From: Proteus vulgaris
Lineage (GTDB): Bacteria > Pseudomonadota > Gammaproteobacteria > Enterobacterales > Enterobacteriaceae
DNA length: 64,000 nt
Assembly: GCF_016239305.1 (NCBI RefSeq)
Contig: NZ_JAEHOQ010000003.1
Span: 160,850 to 224,849, forward strand
Direction of reading: 5' to 3'
Every line of letters begins with the position of its first letter. Within the stretch, counting starts at the first letter, position 1. A program made the position numbers and the translations under genes. Shown piece after piece: positions 9,154 through 18,119 of the stretch. Under the pieces are notes generated by a model. It was not told the DNA's origin, made no database searches, and was given only the letters and a program-made list of their open reading frames with translations.

Positions 9154-10031
9154 AAATCACCATCCTCTTTTCTAGGATCTGCATCAATTGAAGCAATATA
9201 GTCATGTTCATTTTCCGAGCTGTTCTCTAACGATAATGTTGCTCTACCTTGATACTGATTTAAATTATCCAGAGAAGTTTGGTAAACACGTCCTGTAGAG
9301 GCAATAAATTGCATCTGCTGTTTCATAAAAAAAAGAATTTTTATTTGATGGTGTTCCTTTCCCCACTGTTTAAAAACATAGGTAATATCACTTTTTTCGG
9401 TGGGTTGTGTTGCATGTAATATTCGCCAACAAGACACTTCCAGTGGTGATTTATTCACCGTTTTGACGTCTGTTTGAGGTTGTTGCACAAATACTACATT
9501 TTCAGATAATTGTGTAGAATTAGTATTATTTTCTGTATCAACTTTATACGTATTCTTTATTTCGTCATTAAGTACATCGTTTATCTTATTTTGTTTACTG
9601 ATATTATTTTTAATATTACTTTTTTTATTTAACAAATCATCACTAATGATAGTATTTTTTACTTCAAGACTTTGTTTAGTTTTGTTACTTTCTTTTTCTT
9701 TTATAATTGACGCTTTATCTACTGATTTATCAGATAATTTTTCTTCTATTTTGTTAGAACGAAAAAACATCATATTTCTATTTATCAAAAATAGTCCTTC
9801 ACTATCTTCCCTTTCTTCAATATCTGATGATATCTCTAAATCTTTATTTTTTTCATTTAACAACACATTAGTTTTATTTAATTTTAGAAATGTTTCTAAC
9901 TTCATCTCTAGTTTTTGTTTATCTTTAGGAGAAACTTTTTGACATTGATATAAAACTATTTCATCAAAAGCGTATTCATTACTAGGAATTATATTATTTG
10001 TTTTTAAATTATTAGATACTATCATTGTCAT
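9150..10031 (-). CDS. spaN: T3SS needle-length / substrate-switch protein, SpaN/InvJ family (SctP)
   Basis: About 293 residues from the ATG at 10031, which has AGGAG roughly 10 nt upstream and overlaps spaM by 20 bp; a longer in-frame start at 10055 lacks a ribosome site. The middle is low-complexity, Lys/Asn/Ser-rich and probably disordered, as in molecular rulers. The C-terminal third (WRILHATQPTEKSDITYVFK, then QIKILFFMKQQMQFIASTGR) resembles the globular SctP/FliK-type domain. It overlaps spaO by 4 bp. Assignment relies mainly on order between spaM and spaO. Confidence 0.8.
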   Translation of the reverse strand: MTMIVSNNLKTNNIIPSNEYAFDEIVLYQCQKVSPKDKQKLEMKLETFLKLNKTNVLLNEKNKDLEISSDIEEREDSEGLFLINRNMMFFRSNKIEEKLSDKSVDKASIIKEKESNKTKQSLEVKNTIISDDLLNKKSNIKNNISKQNKINDVLNDEIKNTYKVDTENNTNSTQLSENVVFVQQPQTDVKTVNKSPLEVSCWRILHATQPTEKSDITYVFKQWGKEHHQIKILFFMKQQMQFIASTGRVYQTSLDNLNQYQGRATLSLENSSENEHDYIASIDADPRKEDGDL

Positions 10032-10473
10032 ACAAAGCGATCTCCTGTATATCACATTGTTCTAAACGTTCTATATATACCTGTAATTCTTTCTGCTTTC
10101 TATCAAAATAGCATTGCATTTTCTTCTGTTTTTTTATTGTTATAATATATTCTTTTTCAAGTTCTTTTTTTTCTTCTTTCAGTTTTTTTTGTTGTCCAAC
10201 TATTTCTTTAAGCTGAGTTTGACATAAATTTAATGAAGATAAGACAATCGCTTTCTTTCTTCTTTGATGATAAAAAGAAATAACGGAATAAATACCTATT
10301 CTTTCATAATTTGGTATTTCATTTTTCAATAATTCCATTAATTTCTTTTGTTCTTGTTTTTTATTTTCTGACTCAGTTAATAATTTTTCATATTGATATT
10401 GTTTTTTTTCAATATTCCTTTTCCGCTTAACTAACAAATTAATGACAGCTTGTTGTTTAATTGGCAATCGCAT
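10012..10473 (-). CDS. spaM: T3SS central stalk protein, SpaM/InvI family (SctO)
   Basis: 153 residues, very rich in Lys, Glu and Gln, predicted as one long antiparallel coiled coil (LVKRKRNIEKKQYQYEKLL, then KKLKEEKKELEKEYI). SctO proteins (SpaM 147) link the ATPase hexamer to the export gate like the F-ATPase gamma subunit. Overlaps the ATPase gene by 17 bp and spaN by 20 bp, indicating coupled translation. Sequence conservation in this family is low, so the call uses composition, length and position. Confidence 0.85.
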   Translation of the reverse strand: MRLPIKQQAVINLLVKRKRNIEKKQYQYEKLLTESENKKQEQKKLMELLKNEIPNYERIGIYSVISFYHQRRKKAIVLSSLNLCQTQLKEIVGQQKKLKEEKKELEKEYIITIKKQKKMQCYFDRKQKELQVYIERLEQCDIQEIALYDNDSI

Positions 10474-11758
10474 ACAACTTTTCTAATGTTTGCTGAAATT
10501 CTGCTTTTTCTTTAAATGACTGCATTAAAAATTGTTCAACCTTAGATTGTTTATTTACGGCTTCATCATTTAATACACTATCCCCGATACGGTATTCGCC
10601 AAATTCTTGTAACAGTTTAATATCCTGTAATCGCATTAAAATTTGTCTTATTTTTAATCCTGCCTGTTGTTGTCGTTCATCTGTAATTTGCTGAAAAAGG
10701 CGACTCACACTTGCTAAAATATCGATAGCCGGATAATGGCCTGATGCGGCTATTTTTCGTGAAAGGTAAATATGTCCATCAACGATAGAGCGAACTTCTT
10801 CACCTATTGCATCAGGTTCATCATCACTTTCTAATAAGACGGTGTAAAATGCAGTAATAGATCCTTGATTTGTCACACCAGGTCTTTCTAAAATGGCCGG
10901 TAATGTATCAAAAACTGAAGCGGGGTAGCCTTTACGGACAGGTAATTCGCCCGCTGTTAACGCGACATCTCGTAACGCTCGGCAATAACGTGTTATTGAA
11001 TCAATAAATAAAACAACGTGTTTACCTTGTTCACGAAAATATTCAGCAACTGTAGTCGCCACTAATGCCGCATTACAGCGATCAATCGCAGGTTTTTCTG
11101 AGGTTGAACAAATCAATACTACCTTATTACACCGACTATCTTGTTTTAATTCTTCGACAAATTCGGTAACTTCTCGACCTCGTTCACCAATTAATCCAAT
11201 AACAAATACATCTGCTTGAGAAAAACGAATAATCATATTCAGCAACATCGTTTTTCCTGTTCCGGCACTGGCAAATATTCCCATTCTTTGCCCTAAGCCA
11301 CAACTTAGTAATCCATCTATTGCACGAACTCCTGACTGAAATAATGTCGTAATGGGTAATCGATCATTATATGCAGGAGGCTGTGCATGAACAGGGTATA
11401 ATTTAGATGGTAAATCTTCCGATAAATTTTTACCGTCAAATCGTAATAAACAATGCCCTTTAATATCAATCATGCTACCTAATACACGATGATTTAAAGC
11501 AACAGAGAAAGCCTCACCCGTTGGCTCTACGATAATTTGCAAAGAATAGCCTTGAGAGTTGCCCATCATACTCAATATTGTTATTCCGTGGCGAAATCCA
11601 ATAACAATAGCTTCACCAATTGGTATGCTATTTTCTATGCTATTTCTAATTTGACAAATTTCACCAATAAAAACATTACGCAACATCACCTCAAGAATAT
11701 TACCTTGTATCCGAATTGGGTGTGCGGCATAACGAAAAGGGGAAAATGCGTTAGCCAT
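10457..11758 (-). CDS. invC: T3SS ATPase InvC/SpaL (SctN)
   Basis: 433 residues (InvC is 431). Walker A is ASAGTGKT at residues 163-170 and Walker B lies around 242-250 (HVVLFIDSITRY). The F1-beta-like blocks GERGREVTEF and RKGYPASVFDTLP are present. The hexamer sits under the export gate, strips chaperones and unfolds substrates. All catalytic elements are intact. It starts 2 bp after the invB-like chaperone gene and overlaps spaM. Confidence 0.97.
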   Translation of the reverse strand: MANAFSPFRYAAHPIRIQGNILEVMLRNVFIGEICQIRNSIENSIPIGEAIVIGFRHGITILSMMGNSQGYSLQIIVEPTGEAFSVALNHRVLGSMIDIKGHCLLRFDGKNLSEDLPSKLYPVHAQPPAYNDRLPITTLFQSGVRAIDGLLSCGLGQRMGIFASAGTGKTMLLNMIIRFSQADVFVIGLIGERGREVTEFVEELKQDSRCNKVVLICSTSEKPAIDRCNAALVATTVAEYFREQGKHVVLFIDSITRYCRALRDVALTAGELPVRKGYPASVFDTLPAILERPGVTNQGSITAFYTVLLESDDEPDAIGEEVRSIVDGHIYLSRKIAASGHYPAIDILASVSRLFQQITDERQQQAGLKIRQILMRLQDIKLLQEFGEYRIGDSVLNDEAVNKQSKVEQFLMQSFKEKAEFQQTLEKLYAIAN

Positions 11759-11760
11759 GA

Positions 11761-12174
11761 CTAATTAATAAATTGCTGGTTAATTCGATTCATGACTTGA
11801 AAAAACTCATCTATCGCTTTTGCCATTGTTTCACCATTTTGTAAGGCTATTGGCATAAAAGAGGCGCGTAATTCTAGATCATTTTCAACTTTAACTAACG
11901 CTGGTTGGCCTGGATAAAAGCTTTCTGTTTCTGAGTTCACATAACTTAATATAATTTCTGCACTATTTTGTCTTAATTGATTTTCATCATACTCTCGTAA
12001 TACCGACCAAATCATAGGAACATTATCAACAATTAATAAATTAATATCAGGCATATCACCTAAGCTAATCGTAATAGTCGAATGGTTATCGATAGAGTGC
12101 CCTCCAGAAAAAAGGTCTGTTCGACCAATAACGTTCATAGCATCTATAAGTAATTGTGCGAGATCAAATGACAT
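11761..12174 (-). CDS. invB: T3SS class I chaperone InvB/SpaK
   Basis: 137 residues (InvB is 135), acidic and compact, with the CesT/SpaK-type fold signature DMPDINLLIVDNVPMIWSVL and a C-terminal helix (MAKAIDEFFQVMNRINQQ). In Salmonella and Shigella this chaperone binds several effectors (SipA, SopA, SopE; IpaA, IpgB1) at their N-termini. That matters here: no dedicated chaperone lies beside the two candidate effector genes further right, and this protein is the obvious candidate to serve them (inference). Confidence 0.88.
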   Translation of the reverse strand: MSFDLAQLLIDAMNVIGRTDLFSGGHSIDNHSTITISLGDMPDINLLIVDNVPMIWSVLREYDENQLRQNSAEIILSYVNSETESFYPGQPALVKVENDLELRASFMPIALQNGETMAKAIDEFFQVMNRINQQFIN

Positions 12175-12183
12175 ATTATTCCT

Positions 12184-14277
12184 CTAAATAGTCTGTAAAA
12201 CATTTATTTCAATATCTGATGAAATTTCATCGTATGATAAAACGGATAGTTGTGAGAACTGTGTTTCTAATAATTTCCTTACAAATCGTCTTATATCAAT
12301 TGCAGTTAATAAAACATAATCTTTAATATATTTTATTTCATCAAGAGCAACTGTTATTTTTTCTAAAATAACATCAAGCTCCGCAGGCTCTAAGTTTAAA
12401 AATGTCCCTGATGATGTTTGCCTAATTCCATCACGAATAATTACTTCAATTTCATTAGATAATATAACAACATTGAGTTGATTATTTTTAGAAAAAAAAC
12501 CACTTATATAACGAGAGAGTAATGTTCGAATATGTTCAGTGAGCAAAATGGGATCTTTCTCTTTCCCACCCCATTGTACTAATCCACCAATAATCGTTTT
12601 AATATTCCTTATCGGTATTTTTTCTTGTACTAATCTCTGTAAAACTTCATTTATTCTTTGAATGGAAATTTGCCGATAGCATTCTTTCATCAATTCTGGT
12701 GATTTTACTTCTACTTTATCTAGTATATCTTTTGTTTCTTGTATACCTAAAAATTCCACAATATTTTCTGTAATTAAATTAGAAAATTTCTGATAAAAAT
12801 AGTTATCTGAACTTATTAATTGAAAATTAAGTTTCATTAATAATGATTTATTTTCTTCATCAGTCCAATAGGTTTTTCCCCCCTTACATTCTAATTCAAC
12901 ATACTTTAATCCTAAAGAAAAAAATTCATCTGTCGGTGTTTCTATATTAATAAGAGGAAAGGAACAATAAAATTCATCCGCTTTAATTTCATTAATTAAA
13001 ATGATGACTTTATCTTTATCAATAGTGTCAGAATAATAAATTAAGATATCAGGAAGTAAAACCCCATATTGTAATATAAATTCTTTCTTTAACCATTTAT
13101 CAAAGACCTTTTTTGTTAGATAATTTTTCTTTTGTACTGAAAGTGTTACGATTAGTGGCAGTGTTTCTGCTTGTGATAAAGAAATTATTTCTGTTGCTAA
13201 TTGGTTTTCCTCTTCCTGTTCTTTTTTCCCAGAAAAAAGATTAGACATAATACCTTTTTTCTCATCATCTTCTTCATAGTGAGGAATATCACTATTCTCA
13301 GCGATTTTCTTTTTTTTATCCCAAATATTTTTTTTGAAAAAATAGCATCCAATAATCGTAGATAAAATAATAAAGACAGGCGTTGGAAAGCCTGGTAAAA
13401 AACCAATAGCAAAAGCAAGCAATGCAGTAATTAATAGTGCGAAATCTTGAGATAGCAACTCATTCATAATACTTGAGCCTAAATTTTTATTTTCATCTCC
13501 GACTCTTGTAACAATAAATCCGGCACTAATTGAGATTAATAAAGCAGGGATTTGCGCCACTAAACCATCACCAATGGTTAATAATGTATAAGTTTGTAAT
13601 GCTTGAGAAAGTGACATCCCCATTTGCGCCATGCCAACAGACATTCCACCAATTAAATTAACAAAGATAATCACAATACCTGCAATAGCATCACCTTTAA
13701 TAAATTTCATTGCACCATCAAATGAACCATAAAGCTGACTTTCTTGTCCTAATTCCTTCCGCCTAATTTTAACTTCATCATTATTAATGATGCCTGATTT
13801 CAAATCCGCATCAATGCTCATTTGTTTACCTGGCATACCATCAAGAGAAAAACGTGCAGCAACCTCGGCAACTCGTTCAGAGCCTTTTGTAATAACAAGA
13901 AATTGCACTACCGTCACGATAGAGAAGACCACAAAACCAACAACTAAATTTTCTCCAATAACAAACTCACCAAAAGAAGTAATAATTTCTCCAGCATCAG
14001 CATCTAATAAGATAAGTCGACTAGTACTAATTGATAGTGCTAAACGAAATAATGTTGTAATCAAGAGTAATGCAGGAAACGTCTTAAAGTTTAATATTCG
14101 AGTGACATAAAAAGAGCTCATCAATATCAATAATGCAATCGTGATATTAAGACCTATAAGAAAATCAACCAAATAGGTAGGTAATGGCATAATTAGCATT
14201 AAAATAACTAAAATTATCACTGACAACACAATAAGTTCTGGGCGATTTCTTATAGAGAAAAGAAATTTATATATCAT
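12184..14277 (-). CDS. invA: T3SS major export-gate protein InvA/MxiA (SctV)
   Basis: 697 residues (InvA is 685). The N-terminal ~330 residues hold about eight membrane helices and the FHIPEP-family blocks (RFSLDGMPGKQMSIDADL near residues 140-160; GDGLVAQIPALLISISAGF). The C-terminal cytosolic domain, from about residue 350, forms the nonameric ring that receives chaperone-substrate complexes. A hydrophilic linker at roughly residues 325-355 is Lys/Glu-rich. It is preceded by invE with a 22-bp gap and followed by invB 9 bp on. Confidence 0.97.
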   Translation of the reverse strand: MIYKFLFSIRNRPELIVLSVIILVILMLIMPLPTYLVDFLIGLNITIALLILMSSFYVTRILNFKTFPALLLITTLFRLALSISTSRLILLDADAGEIITSFGEFVIGENLVVGFVVFSIVTVVQFLVITKGSERVAEVAARFSLDGMPGKQMSIDADLKSGIINNDEVKIRRKELGQESQLYGSFDGAMKFIKGDAIAGIVIIFVNLIGGMSVGMAQMGMSLSQALQTYTLLTIGDGLVAQIPALLISISAGFIVTRVGDENKNLGSSIMNELLSQDFALLITALLAFAIGFLPGFPTPVFIILSTIIGCYFFKKNIWDKKKKIAENSDIPHYEEDDEKKGIMSNLFSGKKEQEEENQLATEIISLSQAETLPLIVTLSVQKKNYLTKKVFDKWLKKEFILQYGVLLPDILIYYSDTIDKDKVIILINEIKADEFYCSFPLINIETPTDEFFSLGLKYVELECKGGKTYWTDEENKSLLMKLNFQLISSDNYFYQKFSNLITENIVEFLGIQETKDILDKVEVKSPELMKECYRQISIQRINEVLQRLVQEKIPIRNIKTIIGGLVQWGGKEKDPILLTEHIRTLLSRYISGFFSKNNQLNVVILSNEIEVIIRDGIRQTSSGTFLNLEPAELDVILEKITVALDEIKYIKDYVLLTAIDIRRFVRKLLETQFSQLSVLSYDEISSDIEINVLQTI

Positions 14278-14299
14278 TATTAATATCCATTAAAAATAA

Positions 14300-15388
14300 C
14301 TATTTATTTTTTCTTAATTCAAATTTTTCCATATAGATATATTTATCCATAATACTTTGTATTATTTCTTGGCAAGACACCCTATTTTCATCAGATAAAT
14401 ACAAACATTTTGGATATCTATTGAATAGTGTTCTTATTATTTGTAAAAATCGCATTTTTACGGTTATTAATAAATCCGAGCATTCTTTAGATAATAAATC
14501 TAACAAATAGATATTCATTTCATCGGGTATTGTCATACCATAATAGAATAATTGATAAAGTTGTTTTTCTGATAATATATATTGCAACTCTTTTTCTTTA
14601 AAAAGATCCATTCCTAATGAAATAAAACTATATATCGCTCGTAATTTATTGACTCTTTCTAAAAGTAAACCAAATTCTGAACTTTGTGAGCAACTCGGCA
14701 TTAAAGACTGCATATCATATAACAAACTTTGTGCCAGAAACGTAAAAATAATCGTACATCGATCAATATCATATTCTTCTATTAAAAACTGAAAGAAATA
14801 GATTGGCTCTAAATCTAAATCAAGATAACTACGATAAAGATCTCGTAATACAGAGGGATTAAGTGATAATAATTTACCAAATATTTTTGCTTTTAAAGCG
14901 ACATTAATTCCCGCCCGAATATTTTTTGCATGTTCTCCTTCCAGCATACGTACAATTTCATTTTCTATCTCAGCATCTAATTGCGCACCCAATTTTTTCT
15001 TTCTAATTAATTCCCTCAAAACCATAATCAAATCACTATCGTCAGGAAACATCTGCCGTAAATAAGCCAATAAATCCTGTAAACTTTGATCTGATTTTTT
15101 AAACATTTTTAATACTTTATCTAATTTTTTATCTGCACCTTCCTCTGTAATATATAAAGTACTATTTCCTCGTTCTGCTTTTTTATCTAGTCTTTTTCCA
15201 TAACGTTGTGAGAACTGTGAGGCAACCATCGACATATCATCAGCAATTTCCATCAATTGATTTTGATAGTTCTGTCTTTCTGAAATTTTAGGCTGCTTAT
15301 CTTCGTTGTCTCTTTTATTTTCATGATTAACTTTATTTTCTTTTATTCCAATTTGAATTGGGAGCGTCGATTTAGTTGGTACAATCAT
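14300..15388 (-). CDS. invE: T3SS gatekeeper InvE/MxiC (SctW)
   Basis: 362 residues (InvE 372, MxiC 355). Mostly helical, with the family block DMSMVASQFSQRYGK near residues 50-65 and further helices such as DLLAYLRQMFPDDSDLIMVL. SctW proteins keep effectors back until the translocon is made, interacting with the export gate and the translocator-chaperone complex. Located between the secretin and the export-gate genes exactly as in SPI-1. Confidence 0.9.
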   Translation of the reverse strand: MIVPTKSTLPIQIGIKENKVNHENKRDNEDKQPKISERQNYQNQLMEIADDMSMVASQFSQRYGKRLDKKAERGNSTLYITEEGADKKLDKVLKMFKKSDQSLQDLLAYLRQMFPDDSDLIMVLRELIRKKKLGAQLDAEIENEIVRMLEGEHAKNIRAGINVALKAKIFGKLLSLNPSVLRDLYRSYLDLDLEPIYFFQFLIEEYDIDRCTIIFTFLAQSLLYDMQSLMPSCSQSSEFGLLLERVNKLRAIYSFISLGMDLFKEKELQYILSEKQLYQLFYYGMTIPDEMNIYLLDLLSKECSDLLITVKMRFLQIIRTLFNRYPKCLYLSDENRVSCQEIIQSIMDKYIYMEKFELRKNK

Positions 15389-15392
15389 GGCA

Positions 15393-17111
15393 TTACCTCA
15401 TAAAACTCTGAAGTTGCTGCAATGCCTGTGTCGTTTTTTTATTTATCGGTTGAAAAGGATCATCACTTAACGATTGTGAAATATCACTGTCAGTGCTTCC
15501 TAATAAACGTGGTTGTAACATAAAAATACGTACCATTTTTTTATTGTTATCCGACTTATATGTAAATAGTTTGCCCAATAAAGGGATCGCACTGAGAATT
15601 GGAATTTTAGACTCCGCATTGACATTATCTTCTCGTGTATATCCACCAATAAGCAAACTTCCCCCTTCTGAGACTCGTGCTACGGTACTAATATTGGTAC
15701 GATTAATCGTAGGTAAACGCTCATTATCTTTACTTGAATCTTCTTTTTTTTCTGCGCCATCTTCCAAGTTAATGATCATTTCAATCTCTTTATTAGAACT
15801 ACCAATACGAGGCAACACACTCATCATCGTGCCAAATGTTGTAGATTCTAATGTTGCAACCCTTTCCCCCTTAATTTGAGTATAAAAGGTCGTATTATTA
15901 TCAAAAATTGCAGGGGTATTTTCCTGAGTTAACAAGATGGGTCTTGATACCATTTTTGCATCACCATCATCACTTAACGCTTTTATTTTACTAAGAAAAC
16001 TAAAACCTGATGCCGGTGTTAAACTCGATGTATTAAATGAAAAGGCGTGATTACCGGAGTCAAAACGTGCACTCCAATCAATTCCTAAGCTATCTGCCTT
16101 ACTTTTTGAAATATCTATGATCCACAGTGAAAGCTCAACTTGCCGTTTAGGCTTATCGAGCTGAGTAATTAATGAATGGATTAATGCTAGACCTTCTCGA
16201 CTGGTTTTAACCAATAAGCTATTTGATGCTGGCAACGGCACTAACTCGACATGATATTGTCCCATTTGAGTAACAATAGGTGTTATCGAATAAGGCATCT
16301 CTTCACTTTCGCCATTGCTACTATTCGTATTTAAAGATGCGGAATATGTATTCTGTTGATCTCTATTTTGTGGTGCTCTATGCGTTTCTTGTGTTTGTGA
16401 ATGAAATAGCTGCTGTAATACTGTCGTAATACCTGGTAATACAATTTTTTCATCACGTAATGAATAGTTGCGATCTTGAACAAAAGTATTTTTTAGTGCA
16501 AATATCTGCACAAATTCGTCTCCATAACGAGAGCTTCCCGTAGGAACTTGATTATTCATTGTTTGTTGCTGTTTTTCTGTCGCAATATTATCAAGATAGT
16601 CAGCGGCGGCTTTCGCTAACTTAAGATAAATAGGTGGCCCAGATAAATAAAAAGTACGTTTATCTTTTCCTGCCCGTAGTGGAAAACGCAGATCGTACAA
16701 ACCTACATCTTGCAAATATTCCTTAAGTTCATAAATACTAATATTTTTTACTTGAAATAATGCCTGCTCAATTTCAGTATTGTCATACACATAAATTGCC
16801 TCACCATCATTAAAATAAAGTAATGACATACGGCGAACCATTGACTCAAACGCCTCTTGTGGCGAAGCCAGTGAGAAATTACCAGTGATCCTTTTTTTCT
16901 TAACTGCCTGACTTAAAATAAAGGGTTTATTGAATTTATCTGATAAAACAAAGAAAAACTGCTCGATACGTGTGTCGACAGCAATAAACATATCGGGTTT
17001 TTTACTTTGATGTGTATAAATAATTTGTTCTTCTTCTGCTTTGACAGATAAAGGCAAACTACAACAAAGAAGTAATCCAATAATAAAATAGACTTTATTT
17101 TTTATATTCAT
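15393..17111 (-). CDS. invG: T3SS outer-membrane secretin InvG/MxiD (SctC)
   Basis: I place the start at the ATG at 17111, giving 572 residues (InvG is 562) with a signal peptide: KNK, hydrophobic YFIIGLLLCCSLPLSV, and a cut after KA. A longer frame to 17210 lies inside the invF-like gene and lacks a signal. Periplasmic N-domains (FILSQAVKKKRITGNFSL) precede the secretin block (VELSLWIIDISKSKADSLGIDW, and LLIGGYTREDNVNAESKIPILS, then IPLLGKLFTYKS) near the C-terminus. It overlaps invF by 17 bp. No InvH/MxiM-type pilotin gene is visible nearby, although the protein ends in a basic, aromatic tail that could bind one. Confidence 0.95.
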   Translation of the reverse strand: MNIKNKVYFIIGLLLCCSLPLSVKAEEEQIIYTHQSKKPDMFIAVDTRIEQFFFVLSDKFNKPFILSQAVKKKRITGNFSLASPQEAFESMVRRMSLLYFNDGEAIYVYDNTEIEQALFQVKNISIYELKEYLQDVGLYDLRFPLRAGKDKRTFYLSGPPIYLKLAKAAADYLDNIATEKQQQTMNNQVPTGSSRYGDEFVQIFALKNTFVQDRNYSLRDEKIVLPGITTVLQQLFHSQTQETHRAPQNRDQQNTYSASLNTNSSNGESEEMPYSITPIVTQMGQYHVELVPLPASNSLLVKTSREGLALIHSLITQLDKPKRQVELSLWIIDISKSKADSLGIDWSARFDSGNHAFSFNTSSLTPASGFSFLSKIKALSDDGDAKMVSRPILLTQENTPAIFDNNTTFYTQIKGERVATLESTTFGTMMSVLPRIGSSNKEIEMIINLEDGAEKKEDSSKDNERLPTINRTNISTVARVSEGGSLLIGGYTREDNVNAESKIPILSAIPLLGKLFTYKSDNNKKMVRIFMLQPRLLGSTDSDISQSLSDDPFQPINKKTTQALQQLQSFMR

Positions 17112-17850
17112 AAAGAAAACGTCCAATTCGGCGAAATTCCGTTGGAGTAATACCAAATAATGTTTTAATTTCATTAGAGAAATGTGATGCAGAACTAAAT
17201 CCATTATCAACGGCGATTTGTGTTAATGATTCATCCGTTGATAGCGTTGTTAAAATCGATGAAGCAGCACGCCATGAACGTAATTGGCTTTTACCGCAGT
17301 TCCCCAAATAACGTTTGCATAAGCGTCTAAAATGAGTACCAGATACGCCATAACGTTCCCCTATTTGTGCAATATTGCTTTTTTTCTCATCTAAATAACT
17401 AATAAGATGCAAAATAAGCCAATAGCTTTCACTGTGCCTTATCGTCACAAAAAGTGGTTCTAATTGGCTATTCTCTTTTAATGCTTCACTAATTAAAGTG
17501 TGCTCTAGTGTTCCTTCGTTATTTTCTATATGAAAAATCTTCTGATTAATATCAAATTCAGTTCCAATAGCTGTCATTTTTGAAAAATCACGCGCATAAT
17601 CAATAAAAGCCAATAATCGAGCACAAATAAAAAAAGAACGTTTTTCTATTTTCCAAGTATGTGCTTCAGATTGAAAAACAACATCCTCACTTTTCGCATT
17701 ATAAATAAATGCCTTACCTTGTACTATTTTTACAATTTTATTTTCATATATTTTTATCGGAGAACCATCACTCAAAGGAATGCAATAGAATAAAGAATCA
17801 CCCATCAATATATCATTGTCACCACTTATCTTTATATCATTTATTAACAT
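17095..17850 (-). CDS. invF: AraC-type T3SS transcription activator, InvF/MxiE family
   Basis: 251 residues. The C-terminal ~95 residues contain both helix-turn-helix motifs of the AraC family (IAQIGERYGVSGTHFRRLCK; LTQIAVDNGFSSASHFSNEI), and the C-terminal GITPTEFRRIGRF is the usual end of that domain. First gene of the minus-strand T3SS run, as invF is in SPI-1. InvF and MxiE act with the SicA/IpgC chaperone to switch on effector genes. Unlike Shigella mxiE, the gene is a single uninterrupted frame, so no transcriptional slippage is needed. No hilA-, hilC- or hilD-like regulator is in the window. Confidence 0.9.
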   Translation of the reverse strand: MLINDIKISGDNDILMGDSLFYCIPLSDGSPIKIYENKIVKIVQGKAFIYNAKSEDVVFQSEAHTWKIEKRSFFICARLLAFIDYARDFSKMTAIGTEFDINQKIFHIENNEGTLEHTLISEALKENSQLEPLFVTIRHSESYWLILHLISYLDEKKSNIAQIGERYGVSGTHFRRLCKRYLGNCGKSQLRSWRAASSILTTLSTDESLTQIAVDNGFSSASHFSNEIKTLFGITPTEFRRIGRFLYEYKK

Positions 17851-18119
17851 AATAAAACCTTAAAAGTTATAAAAAACGGTAATAATATTAATACCGAAAT
17901 ATTATTTATGTATTATTATTTACAGCACTTTAGATATAATAACATTAATAATTAATGATAAAAATGTACAATCATTGAGATTGGTTTAAATTTTACAAGA
18001 TATTTTTATTAAAAAACACTTAAACTATAAAATAATAAACATTATTTTAAAAACAAATAAGATTAGTTAAATTATCACTCAAATCCATTCACAGCAGATA
18101 TTAATAAACAAAGTCATTT
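17851..18119. promoter_or_regulatory. divergent promoter region between invF and prgH operons
   Basis: 269 bp, extremely AT-rich, separating the two divergent apparatus operons and therefore expected to hold both promoters. Several TATAAT-like hexamers occur by composition alone, so I cannot single out the true ones. Long A/T tracts of this kind are typical H-NS silencing targets in horizontally acquired T3SS islands (established for SPI-1; inference here). prgH has no clear Shine-Dalgarno. Confidence 0.5.

Noticed and set aside
17112..17210. Longer N-terminus for the secretin
   Set aside because: It lies inside invF and would bury the signal peptide; the start at 17111 fits secretin length.
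17095..17850. Possible MxiE-like transcriptional slippage site in the AraC gene
   Set aside because: The frame is continuous from start to stop, so no slippage is required.
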